NCBI GenBank assembly: GCA_017614095.1
Contig: JAGACN010000117.1
Span: 1-6,693 of the forward strand
DNA from: Clostridia bacterium
GTDB taxonomy: Bacteria > Bacillota_A > Clostridia > Oscillospirales > CAG-382
DNA: 6,693 nt
Reading direction: 5' to 3'
The notes beneath the pieces were generated by a model. That model did no database searches, was not told where the DNA came from, and worked only from the letters and a program-made list of their open reading frames with translations. Below, one piece after another: positions 1 to 6,485 of this stretch; position 1 is the first letter of the stretch; every line of letters begins with the position of its first letter. The position numbers and the translations under genes are program-made.

Positions 1-400
1 GAATGATTCGGAACAAATGTTCTTTATCCCGCACCGCGGCGCGCAGGACGGCATTGACGAAGTCCGCGCGGGGTCTCCCGAAGCGGGCTTTGGCCAGCTG
101 CACCGTCTCGTTGCAGGCGGCGGAGTCCGGAACGCGGTCCAGAAAGAGGATCTGGTACAGGCCGATGCGCAGCAGGATGCGGACGTCTTTTTCCGGTTCT
201 TTCCGCACGGTCGGCTCCAGCAGTTTGTCCAGCAGCCGCTGCTTTTCCAGCACGCCCTTTACGATCGTCCGCGCCAAAGCTTTGTCCGGTTCGGACAGGT
301 CCGCCAGCGGGCCGTAGGAGAGATTCGAATAGGCATTGCTGCGGCATACCGCATGCAGGACGCCGAACGCGGCTTCGCGTGCGCTTTGCGGCTTATTCAT
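1..400 (-). CDS. rsmB: 16S rRNA (cytosine-C5)-methyltransferase RsmB, N-terminal part (cut by window edge)
   Basis: RsmB (Sun/Fmu) uses S-adenosylmethionine to methylate C5 of cytosine 967 (E. coli numbering) in 16S rRNA. The frame is open from an ATG at 400 to the window edge, giving 133 residues with no stop. They match the N-terminal NusB-like RNA-binding domain of the family: REAAFGVL at 8-15, NAYSNL at 22-27, the EPDKALARTIVKGVLE segment at 37-52, RILLRIGLYQILFLDRVP at 74-91, NETVQLAK at 97-104 and DFVNAVLR at 113-120. The catalytic methyltransferase domain with its two cysteines lies outside the window. The ATG overlaps the end of fmt by 8 bp, and no strong Shine-Dalgarno precedes it, so translation probably depends on ribosomes finishing fmt. 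The fmt-rsmB order is common in Firmicutes. NusB itself is the main alternative for this fold, but the spacing to fmt and the NETVQLAK and VNAVLR signatures favour RsmB. Confidence 0.92.
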   Translation of the reverse strand, partial: MNKPQSAREAAFGVLHAVCRSNAYSNLSYGPLADLSEPDKALARTIVKGVLEKQRLLDKLLEPTVRKEPEKDVRILLRIGLYQILFLDRVPDSAACNETVQLAKARFGRPRADFVNAVLRAAVRDKEHLFRII

Positions 401-1367
401 TGAACACCCATCCGTTTTCGCCCGGCTGCTTGTTGGACAAGCCGTTGAAGAAGGAGGCGGCGTCCAGCCTCCCTTTGCCTTCCGGCTGCAGGTGACCGAC
501 GGACACGTATCCGGTTTCGCAGGCGACGCGCAGCCCGTCCGGCCCGTGTCCCAGGATCTGTCCGGGTCTTCCGGCCGGTTTTTCCGTTTTTCCTTCCTCT
601 GTCAGATGTGACGAAAACAGTTTGATCCGCTTTCCTGCAAGGAAGGCATAGGCGCCCGGGGAGGGGTCGCATCCGCGGATGCGGTTGTGGGTCTGAAGAG
701 CGGTTTCGCGGAAGGAAACGAATCCTTCCTCTTTTTCGATCTTGGCCGCGTAGGAGGACTCGCCCTCCTGCGGGTTCCGGACGATGGTGCCCGCTTCGGC
801 CAGCAGCAGATAGTCTTTCAAGGCGGCGGAGGCGGCTTTGGCCAGTTCGTCGTGGTATTCGCCGGACGTCATGTCTTTTCCGATGGGCACTTCCTTTATA
901 AGCAGGATGTCGCCCGTATCCAGTCCCTCGTCCATCTGCATGACGGTGATGCCGCCTTTTTCGTCGCCGTTCAAGACGGCGCGCTGGATGGGCGCGGCGC
1001 CCCGCCAGGCGGGCAGAAGGGAGGCGTGCAGGTTGACGCAGCCGAGCGGCGGGAGCTCCAGGACCTCTTTCGGCAGGATCTTGCCGTAGGCGGCAACGAC
1101 GATCAGGTCCGGGCGCGCCTGCCGGATCATGTCCAGACTGTCCGCGCACCGGAGCGTCGCCGGCGTTTCCGTTTTGATGCCCTGTTCGAGCGCGTACGAC
1201 CGGACGGGGGAGGGCTGCAGCGCGTAGCCGCGTCCTTTCGGTCTGTCCGGCTGGGTGAGGACGAGGACGACGTTCTGTCCGGTTTCGACCAGCGTCCGCA
1301 GGGCGGAAACGGCGAAGTCCGGCGTGCCCATGAATACGATGCGGAAGGGGTTGCTCAACCGGCTCAC
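393..1367 (-). CDS. fmt: methionyl-tRNA formyltransferase
   Basis: Fmt transfers a formyl group from 10-formyltetrahydrofolate to the amino group of initiator Met-tRNA in the cytosol, the step that marks bacterial start tRNA. From a GTG at 1367 the product is 324 residues (E. coli Fmt is 315). The N-terminal Rossmann domain starts with RIVFMGTPDFAV (9-20). The catalytic region holds NLHASLLPAWRGAAPIQ (112-128) and MDEGLDTGDIL (145-155); N112, H114 and D150 line up with catalytic N106, H108 and D144 of E. coli. The C-terminal tRNA-binding domain follows, with AAKIEKEE (207-214) and RIRGCDPSPGAYAF (229-242). Start choice: the frame is open to 1616, but that extension is antisense-like shadow inside def. 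GTG 1367 overlaps the def stop as GTGA, a typical coupling arrangement; TTG at 1358 is the alternative, and ATG 1331 would cut the first beta strand. The gene ends overlapping rsmB by 8 bp. Confidence 0.96.
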   Translation of the reverse strand: MSRLSNPFRIVFMGTPDFAVSALRTLVETGQNVVLVLTQPDRPKGRGYALQPSPVRSYALEQGIKTETPATLRCADSLDMIRQARPDLIVVAAYGKILPKEVLELPPLGCVNLHASLLPAWRGAAPIQRAVLNGDEKGGITVMQMDEGLDTGDILLIKEVPIGKDMTSGEYHDELAKAASAALKDYLLLAEAGTIVRNPQEGESSYAAKIEKEEGFVSFRETALQTHNRIRGCDPSPGAYAFLAGKRIKLFSSHLTEEGKTEKPAGRPGQILGHGPDGLRVACETGYVSVGHLQPEGKGRLDAASFFNGLSNKQPGENGWVFNE

Positions 1368-1912
1368 TTCTTTCTCAGTTTGTATTTTTTCGGTCTGGAC
1401 GCTCCGGCTTCCTCCTCGGCGGCCTTTTCGGCCTCCTCCAGTTCCTCCGGCGTCAGCATGCGTTCCGCCCGGTCCGTATAAATGATGCCGTCCAGATGGT
1501 CGATCTCGTGGCAGAGCGCGCGCGCGAGCAGGCCCTCGCCTTCGACGGTGACCGGTTCGCCGTTTTCGTTCAGGGCGCTGACGGTCACTTTGGCGGGCCG
1601 GCGGACGATGCCGCACTCGCCCGGGACGGACAGGCAGCCTTCCTGGCCCTCCTGTTCGCCGGAAAAGTCGACGATCTCGGGATTGACGAGGTTCAGCCGC
1701 TCCCCGTCGGGGATCTGGATGACGACGACGCGGCGGAGCACGCCGACCTGCGGCGCGGCCAGTCCGACGCCGGCGGCGTTCAGCATGGTCTCGTACATAT
1801 CGTCTAAGAGGGTCCGGATGCGGGGGGTGACCTCGTCGACCGGACGGCTCGTGCGGTGCAGCGTTTCAAATTGGTCAAGACGGTTGACGTCCAGAATGTT
1901 CAGCAATGCCAT
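1364..1912 (-). CDS. def: peptide deformylase
   Basis: Def is a metalloenzyme that removes the N-formyl group from nascent proteins as they leave the ribosome, undoing the work of Fmt encoded next door. The 182-residue product has all three family motifs: GVGLAAPQVG (48-57), EGCLSVPG (91-98) with metal ligand C93, and HEIDHLDG (135-142) with metal ligands H135 and H139 and catalytic E136. C134 precedes the HEXXH motif where many homologues have glutamine. After the catalytic core comes a tail of about 35 residues: an acidic, probably helical stretch (PEELEEAEKAAEEEAG, 155-170) ending in a basic KKYKLRKK. An AAGGA Shine-Dalgarno at 1924-1928 directly follows the priA stop and lies 11 bases before the ATG, which fixes the start. 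The gap to priA is 16 bp, and the TGA stop overlaps the proposed fmt GTG. Confidence 0.98.
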   Translation of the reverse strand: MALLNILDVNRLDQFETLHRTSRPVDEVTPRIRTLLDDMYETMLNAAGVGLAAPQVGVLRRVVVIQIPDGERLNLVNPEIVDFSGEQEGQEGCLSVPGECGIVRRPAKVTVSALNENGEPVTVEGEGLLARALCHEIDHLDGIIYTDRAERMLTPEELEEAEKAAEEEAGASRPKKYKLRKK

Positions 1913-1928
1913 GGATATATCGTTCCTT

Positions 1929-4436
1929 TCAGACGATCAGGGGATTGGCGTCCGGCTCCAGCCGGACGTCCTTCGGGCAGCTCTCCAGCGCGTCCTGCAG
2001 CCAGGCGGCGAACAGGTCGCGGACGGGGGCGGAGTCCGAGTATTTGATCAGGATGCGCTGCCGGTAGCGGTTCCCGATCCGGTAGAGTCCGCTCGGATAG
2101 GGGCCGTAGACGCGGATGCGCTGTTCTTTTTCGTTTGATTGCCCGCTGTCCCGGCCGGACAGCCGGTCTTTCAGCAGGGCCCCGGCTTCTTCCGCGGTTT
2201 TCGCGCACAGCGCTTCGTCCGCGGACGAGACGGTCAGGGCGAACAGGGAACAGAAAGGCGGGAAGGAAACGGCTTTCCGCAGTTTCGCTTCGGACCGGTA
2301 AAACGCTTCGTAATCCTGTTTTGCGGCCAGCCGCAGGATCTCGTTTCCGGGGTTGTAGGTCTGCAAGACGGCCTTGCTCTCCTGACCCGCGCGGCCTGCG
2401 CGGCCGACCAGCTGGGTGATGAGCGAGAAGGTGCGCTCGCCGGCCCGGAAATCGTTCTGGTAGAGCAGACTGTCGACGGAGACGACGCCCACCAGGTCGA
2501 CGGCGGGAAAGTTGAGTCCCTTGGTCACCATCTGCGTGCCGAACAGGATATCCGACTCGCCCTTTTCGAAGGCGCGCAGGATCTGTCCGTGCGCGTCCTT
2601 GGCGGTGGTGGTGTCCGCGTCCATTCGGGCGATGCGCGCCTGCGGATAGCGCTCTTCCAGTTCCTCCTGCAGTTTCTGGGTTCCGAATCCGAAATACCCG
2701 ATGTGCGGCTGCCCGCAGGCGGGACAGACGCGCGGAGCCGGCATGGTGTAGCCGCAATAGTGGCAGACCAGTTTTCCGGCCGTCTTCCGGCTCCCTTCGT
2801 ACGCGTGGTAGGTCAGGGAGACCGAACAGTGGGGACATTCGAAGGTCTTCCCGCAGGAGCGGCAGGAGAGATAGGACTGGTAGCCGCGGCGGTTGGCGAA
2901 CAGGATGGCCTGGCGCCCGTGCGTGAGCGTTGTCAGCAGTTCGCCGTTCAAAGCGTTTCCGATCAGCCGGTCCGGGAAGGCCTCGTCGTCGCCGCGCAGA
3001 TCCTCGATCCGGACGGCGGGCAGGCTGCCCCCGCTGACCCGGCGGGTCAGCTTCAGCAGGGCGTACGTTCCGACGGCGGCTTTATAGAAACTCTCGACGG
3101 AAGGGGTGGCGGAGGCGAGCAGCAGCAGCGCGCCGGATTGCGCGCACCGGAAGCGGGCGACGTCCCGCGCGTGGTAGTGGGGAGTCGTTTCGCTCTTGAA
3201 GGTCGCTTCCTGTTCCTCGTCGATGACGACGAGTCCGAGATCCCGTACGGGGGAGAAGACGGCGCTGCGGGTGCCCAGCACGACGCGGACGGTCCCCTCG
3301 CTGGCGGCGCGGAACGCGTCCAGCCGTTCGCCGACCGACAGCATGGACTGGATGACGGTCAGTAAGGACCCGAACGCGGCGCGGTAGACGGCTTCGGCCT
3401 GTGCGGTCAGCCCGATCTCCGGCAGCAGGATGATCACCGAGCGGCCGGAATCCAGGACGGCTTTGGCCGTTTCGATGATGACGCGGGTCTTGCCGCTGCC
3501 CGTGACGCCGTACAGCAGGGCGGCCTGCGGTCTGCCGGAAGAAGACAAACGCGTCAATTCGTCCAGTGCGGCGGTCTGTTCGTCCGTAAGGGGCATTTCC
3601 TCTTTCGGCCCGGACGGAAGGAATTCCGCGTCCGGTCCGGACGGGCGGCTGCGGTCGATGCGGACGGCTCTTTTCGCGACGATGCCTTTCCGGACCAGCG
3701 CCGAGACCACGGCCGGGGAGACGCCGCCGATGGCGGCCGCTTCGGTCAGGGTCAGATGGGGATAGTGCAGCAGCATCTCCACCAGCGTCTTCTGCTTCTC
3801 GGTGAGCGGCGCGCCGTCCCGCTCTTCGCCGTCCAGCAGGTCCGACGCTTCGTCGGCGGTAACGGACAGGGAGAGGGAGGTGACCGTTTTCTCATTGATC
3901 TCTTTCGGTACGCGGGAACGCTTTTCCAGGATGCCGGCGGATACCAGGGACGACAGCAGTTTCTCGGTCTGCTCGCCGAAGGCTTCCGTCGCGGCCTGCT
4001 GCGTCAGTTCGGATTCCGCGCGGACGCGGCGGACCAGCAGTCCCGCGTCCCCGTCCGGATCGTCAAACGGATCCCGGGACAGGACGTAGTAGGTTTCGGT
4101 GCTGACGTTGACGCCGGGCGGGAGCATGGTCCGGAAGGCCTGCCCGAAGGTGCAGAAGAACCGTTCCTTCATGAAGAAGGCGAGCGGGACGAACGATTCG
4201 GGGATGGCGAAGGGATAGTCCAGGATGGACAGGACGTCCTTCAGCCTCGCGTAGTCGGACTGATCGCTCAGACGTACGGCGACGGCGGTCATCCGCTTGT
4301 TCCCGTTTCCGAACGGCACCACGAGCAGGGAGCCGACGGTCACGCGGCCCCGGAGCTCTTCCGGGATCCGGTACTGGTACGCCTTGTCCCTGTGGTAGGG
4401 GAGGTCCAGCAGATGGACGGAGACGTATGACGACAT
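1929..4436 (-). CDS. priA: primosomal protein N', replication restart helicase PriA
   Basis: PriA recognises stalled or collapsed replication forks, unwinds DNA 3'-5' and loads the replicative helicase. The 835-residue product (B. subtilis about 805, E. coli 732) begins with the 3'-DNA-binding domain (YVSVHLLDLPYHRDKAYQY, 4-22; GSLLVVPFG, 35-43). A poorly conserved winged-helix and linker region spans about 115-280. The helicase core has Walker A GVTGSGKT (310-317), GTRSAVFSP (388-396), Walker B-type DEEQE (406-410), SATP (442-445), GTQMVTKGLNFP (633-644) and QLVGRAGRAG (675-684). Eight cysteines form the two zinc sites: 525, 528, 534, 537, 558, 561, 571 and 574. The family norm at Walker B is DEEHE; here histidine is replaced by glutamine. 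Start: ATG 4436 is chosen; an in-frame GTG immediately upstream at 4439 would add one residue. No good Shine-Dalgarno is visible, and the start lies 7 bp after the rpoZ stop, so coupling is likely. Confidence 0.98.
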   Translation of the reverse strand: MSSYVSVHLLDLPYHRDKAYQYRIPEELRGRVTVGSLLVVPFGNGNKRMTAVAVRLSDQSDYARLKDVLSILDYPFAIPESFVPLAFFMKERFFCTFGQAFRTMLPPGVNVSTETYYVLSRDPFDDPDGDAGLLVRRVRAESELTQQAATEAFGEQTEKLLSSLVSAGILEKRSRVPKEINEKTVTSLSLSVTADEASDLLDGEERDGAPLTEKQKTLVEMLLHYPHLTLTEAAAIGGVSPAVVSALVRKGIVAKRAVRIDRSRPSGPDAEFLPSGPKEEMPLTDEQTAALDELTRLSSSGRPQAALLYGVTGSGKTRVIIETAKAVLDSGRSVIILLPEIGLTAQAEAVYRAAFGSLLTVIQSMLSVGERLDAFRAASEGTVRVVLGTRSAVFSPVRDLGLVVIDEEQEATFKSETTPHYHARDVARFRCAQSGALLLLASATPSVESFYKAAVGTYALLKLTRRVSGGSLPAVRIEDLRGDDEAFPDRLIGNALNGELLTTLTHGRQAILFANRRGYQSYLSCRSCGKTFECPHCSVSLTYHAYEGSRKTAGKLVCHYCGYTMPAPRVCPACGQPHIGYFGFGTQKLQEELEERYPQARIARMDADTTTAKDAHGQILRAFEKGESDILFGTQMVTKGLNFPAVDLVGVVSVDSLLYQNDFRAGERTFSLITQLVGRAGRAGQESKAVLQTYNPGNEILRLAAKQDYEAFYRSEAKLRKAVSFPPFCSLFALTVSSADEALCAKTAEEAGALLKDRLSGRDSGQSNEKEQRIRVYGPYPSGLYRIGNRYRQRILIKYSDSAPVRDLFAAWLQDALESCPKDVRLEPDANPLIV

Positions 4437-4443
4437 CACCGGC

Positions 4444-4698
4444 TCAGTCGTCGGTCGTCAGGATGTGGTAATCGCCTTCCGCCAGTTTCTGGACGGCGAT
4501 GGAAACGGGTTTCTGGACCGGATAGGTGCTGAAATCCGCACGCGGCGCGTAGTCCTGGTCCTTGTGCTTTTCCGCGTTGAGGCGCTCCTCCTCCATCTCT
4601 TCGTTGATGTGGCGGGCGCATTTCGCGGTCGCGATGACCAGACGGTAGCGGTTGATCTCACCGTTGTGGGTGAGTTGCTGAACAGAGGGGTACAACAT
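4444..4698 (-). CDS. rpoZ: DNA-directed RNA polymerase omega subunit
   Basis: Omega is the small, non-catalytic subunit that wraps around the C-terminal end of beta' and helps assemble and stabilise RNA polymerase. The 84-residue product has the family layout: MLYPSVQQL (1-9) at the N-terminus, the RYRLVIATAKCARHI helix (17-31) and KPVSIAVQKLAEGDY (63-77). Between the last two, residues about 34-60 form a charged, probably flexible stretch (many E, K, D). The length is within the usual range (E. coli 91 residues). A weak GGCAGG Shine-Dalgarno lies 11 bases before the ATG. In many Firmicutes rpoZ directly follows gmk and precedes priA; here priA follows as expected, but the preceding gene is the RemA-like protein. 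Identification rests on short motifs plus synteny, so it is slightly less certain than for the larger genes. Confidence 0.91.
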   Translation of the reverse strand: MLYPSVQQLTHNGEINRYRLVIATAKCARHINEEMEEERLNAEKHKDQDYAPRADFSTYPVQKPVSIAVQKLAEGDYHILTTDD

Positions 4699-4764
4699 GG
4701 TTTGGTAACCTGCCTTTCGTATGTGACGGCTCCGAGAGCCGATTCTGTTTCGTATGTCGGGTAT
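4699..4764 (-). repeat. intergenic element: hairpin flanked by 10-bp direct repeats
   Basis: This 66-bp gap between the RemA-like gene and rpoZ is the largest non-coding stretch in the window. It holds a perfect inverted repeat at 4727-4741 (6-bp arms CGGCTC/GAGCCG around a 3-base loop). Two exact copies of TTTCGTATGT (plus strand) at 4715-4724 and 4748-4757 flank it, separated by 23 bp. No U-run follows the hairpin in the direction of the operon, so it does not look like an intrinsic terminator, and no convincing -35/-10 pair is visible. gmk usually sits at this place in Firmicutes, so the element could be a scar of gene loss, an RNA processing or stability site, or an operator for a dimeric regulator. 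None of these is shown by the sequence. Confidence 0.6.
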
Positions 4765-5025
4765 TTATTTTTTGTTGTTCGCTTCGGCGGAAAGCGCGTT
4801 CCAGCGGTCCGCCAAGACGTTCGTTTCTTCCGCGCAGCACAGGATGTGCTCGCTGTCCGTGATCAGGACGGACCGGGTCTTGTCTTTGCCGGAGACGTCG
4901 ATGACGCGGCCGGCGTCCTTGCCGTCCTGGACCAGCCGCCGCACCGGCAGCGAGTCCGGATTGGCGATGGCGACGACGCGCAAGGCGTTGACGTAGTTTC
5001 CGTTTCCGAGATCCAGCATGGTCAT
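4765..5025 (-). CDS. remA: RemA-like (DUF370) DNA-binding regulatory protein
   Basis: RemA of B. subtilis is a small DNA-binding protein that activates biofilm matrix and osmoprotection operons. This 86-residue product matches the family along most of its length: LGNGNYVNALRVVAI (6-20), PDSLPVRRLVQDGKDAG (23-39), VID at 41-43, TRSVLITDSEHIL (50-62). R16 and P27 align with R18 and P29 of B. subtilis RemA, which I recall as functionally important. It departs from the usual family sequence in having GNGN rather than GFGN (residues 7-10), DVSGKDKTR in place of the usual DATYGRRTR, and a C-terminus (ETNVLADRW) replacing the common QPETI-type segment, followed by an NNKK tail. It lies immediately after yicC, the standard position for this family, 13 bp after its stop. 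Whether it controls matrix genes in this organism is unknown; biofilm function should not be assumed. Confidence 0.88.
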   Translation of the reverse strand: MTMLDLGNGNYVNALRVVAIANPDSLPVRRLVQDGKDAGRVIDVSGKDKTRSVLITDSEHILCCAEETNVLADRWNALSAEANNKK

Positions 5026-5033
5026 GGTCCCAT

Positions 5034-5039
5034 CCTCCT
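5034..5039 (-). promoter_or_regulatory. Shine-Dalgarno of the RemA-like gene
   Basis: A perfect AGGAGG begins inside the yicC stop codon and lies 8 bases before the ATG at 5025. A second in-frame ATG at 5019 would be 14 bases away, so this site supports the start at 5025. It is the strongest ribosome binding site in the window, suggesting that the RemA-like protein is made in larger amounts than its neighbours. Confidence 0.85.
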
Positions 5040-5917
5040 CATTCGATGTTCTGGATCTGCTCGCGGATCTTCTCCAGCGTGCTTTTCGCGTCGATGACGA
5101 GCGAAGCGAAGCCGGTATCCGAGGATTTCGAGCCGATCGTGTTGCATTCGCGGTTCATTTCCTGGACCAGGAAGTCCAGTTTGCGGCCGACGGGGACGGT
5201 CTCCTCCAGCATGTGCCGGAACTGTTCGCAGTGGCTGCCCAGCCGGGCGAGCTCCTCGCTGATGTCCGCACGGTCCGCGAAGACGGCGCATTCGGTCAGC
5301 AGCCGGCTTTCGTCCACGGGCACGCCGTCCAGCAGTTCCCGGATGCGGGCCTTCATCCGCTCGTTGCATTCCGCGACGGCGTCCGGGACCCGTTCGGCGA
5401 TCTTTTCGCGCAGCTGCTCCAGAACGGAGAGATGGCCGAGCAGGTCTTCCGCCATCTTGCGGCCTTCCCGCTCGCGCATGTCCACGAACACGTTGAAGGC
5501 TTTGCGCGCCACCGGTTCCACGGCGGCCCACACCTCCTCCATGTCCTCGTCCGGACGGACGGACGTGAAGACCTCCGGCCGGTTCGCGACCGTCGCGACG
5601 GTGATGTCGCCGGACAGGTCGTATTCCTCTTTCAGTTCGCGCAGCAGCCGGACGAAACTGTCCAGATACTCGCGGTTGGCGGACAGGTCGATCTTGTCGC
5701 CGTTCACGTGGTCGACCGTCAGGAACAGGTCCACCTTGCCCCGCGACAGGTATTCGGACGCGAGGGATTTCAAACGCTCCTCGAGGGCCATGTACAGCCG
5801 TCCGGTCTTGACGGTGGCGTCGATGTAGCGGCTGTTGACGGATTTGACTTCCACCTGGATGTCCAGCCCGCCGATCACTTCGCGGCAGCGGCCGTAGCCG
5901 GTCATGCTTTTTACCAT
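5039..5917 (-). CDS. yicC: YicC/YloC family endoribonuclease
   Basis: YicC (YloC in B. subtilis) is a conserved cytosolic endoribonuclease; E. coli YicC has been linked to decay of the small RNA RyhB. The 292-residue length is typical. Family hallmarks are present from end to end: MVKSMTGYGR (1-10), VEVKSVNSRYID (22-33), REREGRKMAEDL (148-159), ADISEELARLGSHCEQF (217-233), GRKLDFLVQEMNRE (244-257), NTIGSKSSD (259-267) and the C-terminal LEKIREQIQNIE (281-292). C258 replaces the alanine often seen in the NREANTIGSK motif. An AAGGAG Shine-Dalgarno at 5927-5932 lies 9 bases before the ATG, settling the start. The 37-bp gap to the upstream membrane protein shows no clear promoter or terminator. 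The stop shares bases with the Shine-Dalgarno of the RemA-like gene, so the two are probably expressed together. Confidence 0.97.
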   Translation of the reverse strand: MVKSMTGYGRCREVIGGLDIQVEVKSVNSRYIDATVKTGRLYMALEERLKSLASEYLSRGKVDLFLTVDHVNGDKIDLSANREYLDSFVRLLRELKEEYDLSGDITVATVANRPEVFTSVRPDEDMEEVWAAVEPVARKAFNVFVDMREREGRKMAEDLLGHLSVLEQLREKIAERVPDAVAECNERMKARIRELLDGVPVDESRLLTECAVFADRADISEELARLGSHCEQFRHMLEETVPVGRKLDFLVQEMNRECNTIGSKSSDTGFASLVIDAKSTLEKIREQIQNIE

Positions 5918-5954
5918 AGGTCAAAACTCCTTCGGATTGGATTGTTGTTGAGAC

Positions 5955-6476
5955 TCAGAAACGGTTCCCCGGAAGATGCTTCCGGATGCGGACCAGATAG
6001 AAGACGGCCAGCTTCGACAGACAGAAGTCGAACACGACGAAGGTGACGACGGCGATCGGGATCAGCCATTTCGCCATGACCAGCCATTCGCTGGACGGGT
6101 CGGCCAGCCACCATAAGAAGAGATAGGTGACGCCCAGGAAAAGGGCGAAGCAGCCGAGCTTGGCGGCCCATTGCAGGATCCGGTTTTTGATGCGGTCCAA
6201 AACCGTTTTTAAGACCGGGTAGTAGCCTAAGAATCCGGCGAACACGACGCCGGCTGCGGTCGGAAGGATGAGCAGACTCAGGGCGGACGCGGCCGCGTAG
6301 ATGCCCAGCGCCCATTTCCAGTCCAGTTCGATCAGTCCGATCATCACGACCAGCGCGCCCAGCGCGGCCATGGACAGGTCCAGCATTTCCAGCAGAGAGC
6401 CCAGCAGCAGGAATCCGACGGTCAAAGCCGTCAGCAGGCCGGACAAAGCGATCTTGCGCGTTGCGGAACGTTTCAT
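5955..6476 (-). CDS. multi-pass membrane protein of unknown function
   Basis: I do not recognise a characterised family. The 173-residue product starts with a basic segment (MKRSATRK) and is strongly hydrophobic. Probable membrane segments lie near residues 9-29, 34-52, 55-72, 75-89, 105-124 and 137-163, giving five or six spans with a basic C-terminal tail (RIRKHLPGNRF). No catalytic motif or conserved metal-binding pattern is evident. Small, all-helical hydrophobic proteins with a basic start like this resemble substrate-binding (S) components of ECF vitamin transporters, but that is only a resemblance in size and topology. The ATG at 6476 follows an AAGGTGA Shine-Dalgarno that overlaps the stop of the upstream cysteine-rich protein, with 9 bp between the two genes, so the pair is likely co-translated. 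Confidence is high that it is a real gene and low for any function. Confidence 0.85.
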   Translation of the reverse strand: MKRSATRKIALSGLLTALTVGFLLLGSLLEMLDLSMAALGALVVMIGLIELDWKWALGIYAAASALSLLILPTAAGVVFAGFLGYYPVLKTVLDRIKNRILQWAAKLGCFALFLGVTYLFLWWLADPSSEWLVMAKWLIPIAVVTFVVFDFCLSKLAVFYLVRIRKHLPGNRF

Positions 6477-6485
6477 TCCGTCACC

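Noticed and set aside
1368..1616. An 83-codon upstream extension of the fmt frame
   Set aside because: It overlaps the conserved catalytic part of def, is arginine-rich in the style of a shadow frame, and known Fmt proteins begin right at the RIVFMGTP segment.
1900..2838. A 312-codon minus-strand frame inside priA
   Set aside because: It is an alternate frame of priA with shadow-like arginine, proline and glycine content; the priA frame carries the zinc-site and helicase motifs here.
2139..3365. A 408-codon open frame on the plus strand
   Set aside because: It lies wholly antisense to the helicase core and zinc region of priA, whose motifs are unmistakable. Its translation shows no recognisable domain, and long antisense frames are expected in GC-rich coding DNA.
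4727..4741. The hairpin as an intrinsic transcription terminator
   Set aside because: No run of U follows it in the minus-strand direction, and on the plus strand the T-rich stretch begins some 20 bases away, too far for a standard terminator. Ending transcription here would also cut rpoZ and priA from the operon, and no replacement promoter is evident.
5018..6046. A 342-codon open frame on the plus strand
   Set aside because: It runs antisense across yicC and the end of the membrane protein gene. The composition is rich in F, H, D, Q and R, typical of a reverse-complement shadow, with no ribosome binding site or domain.
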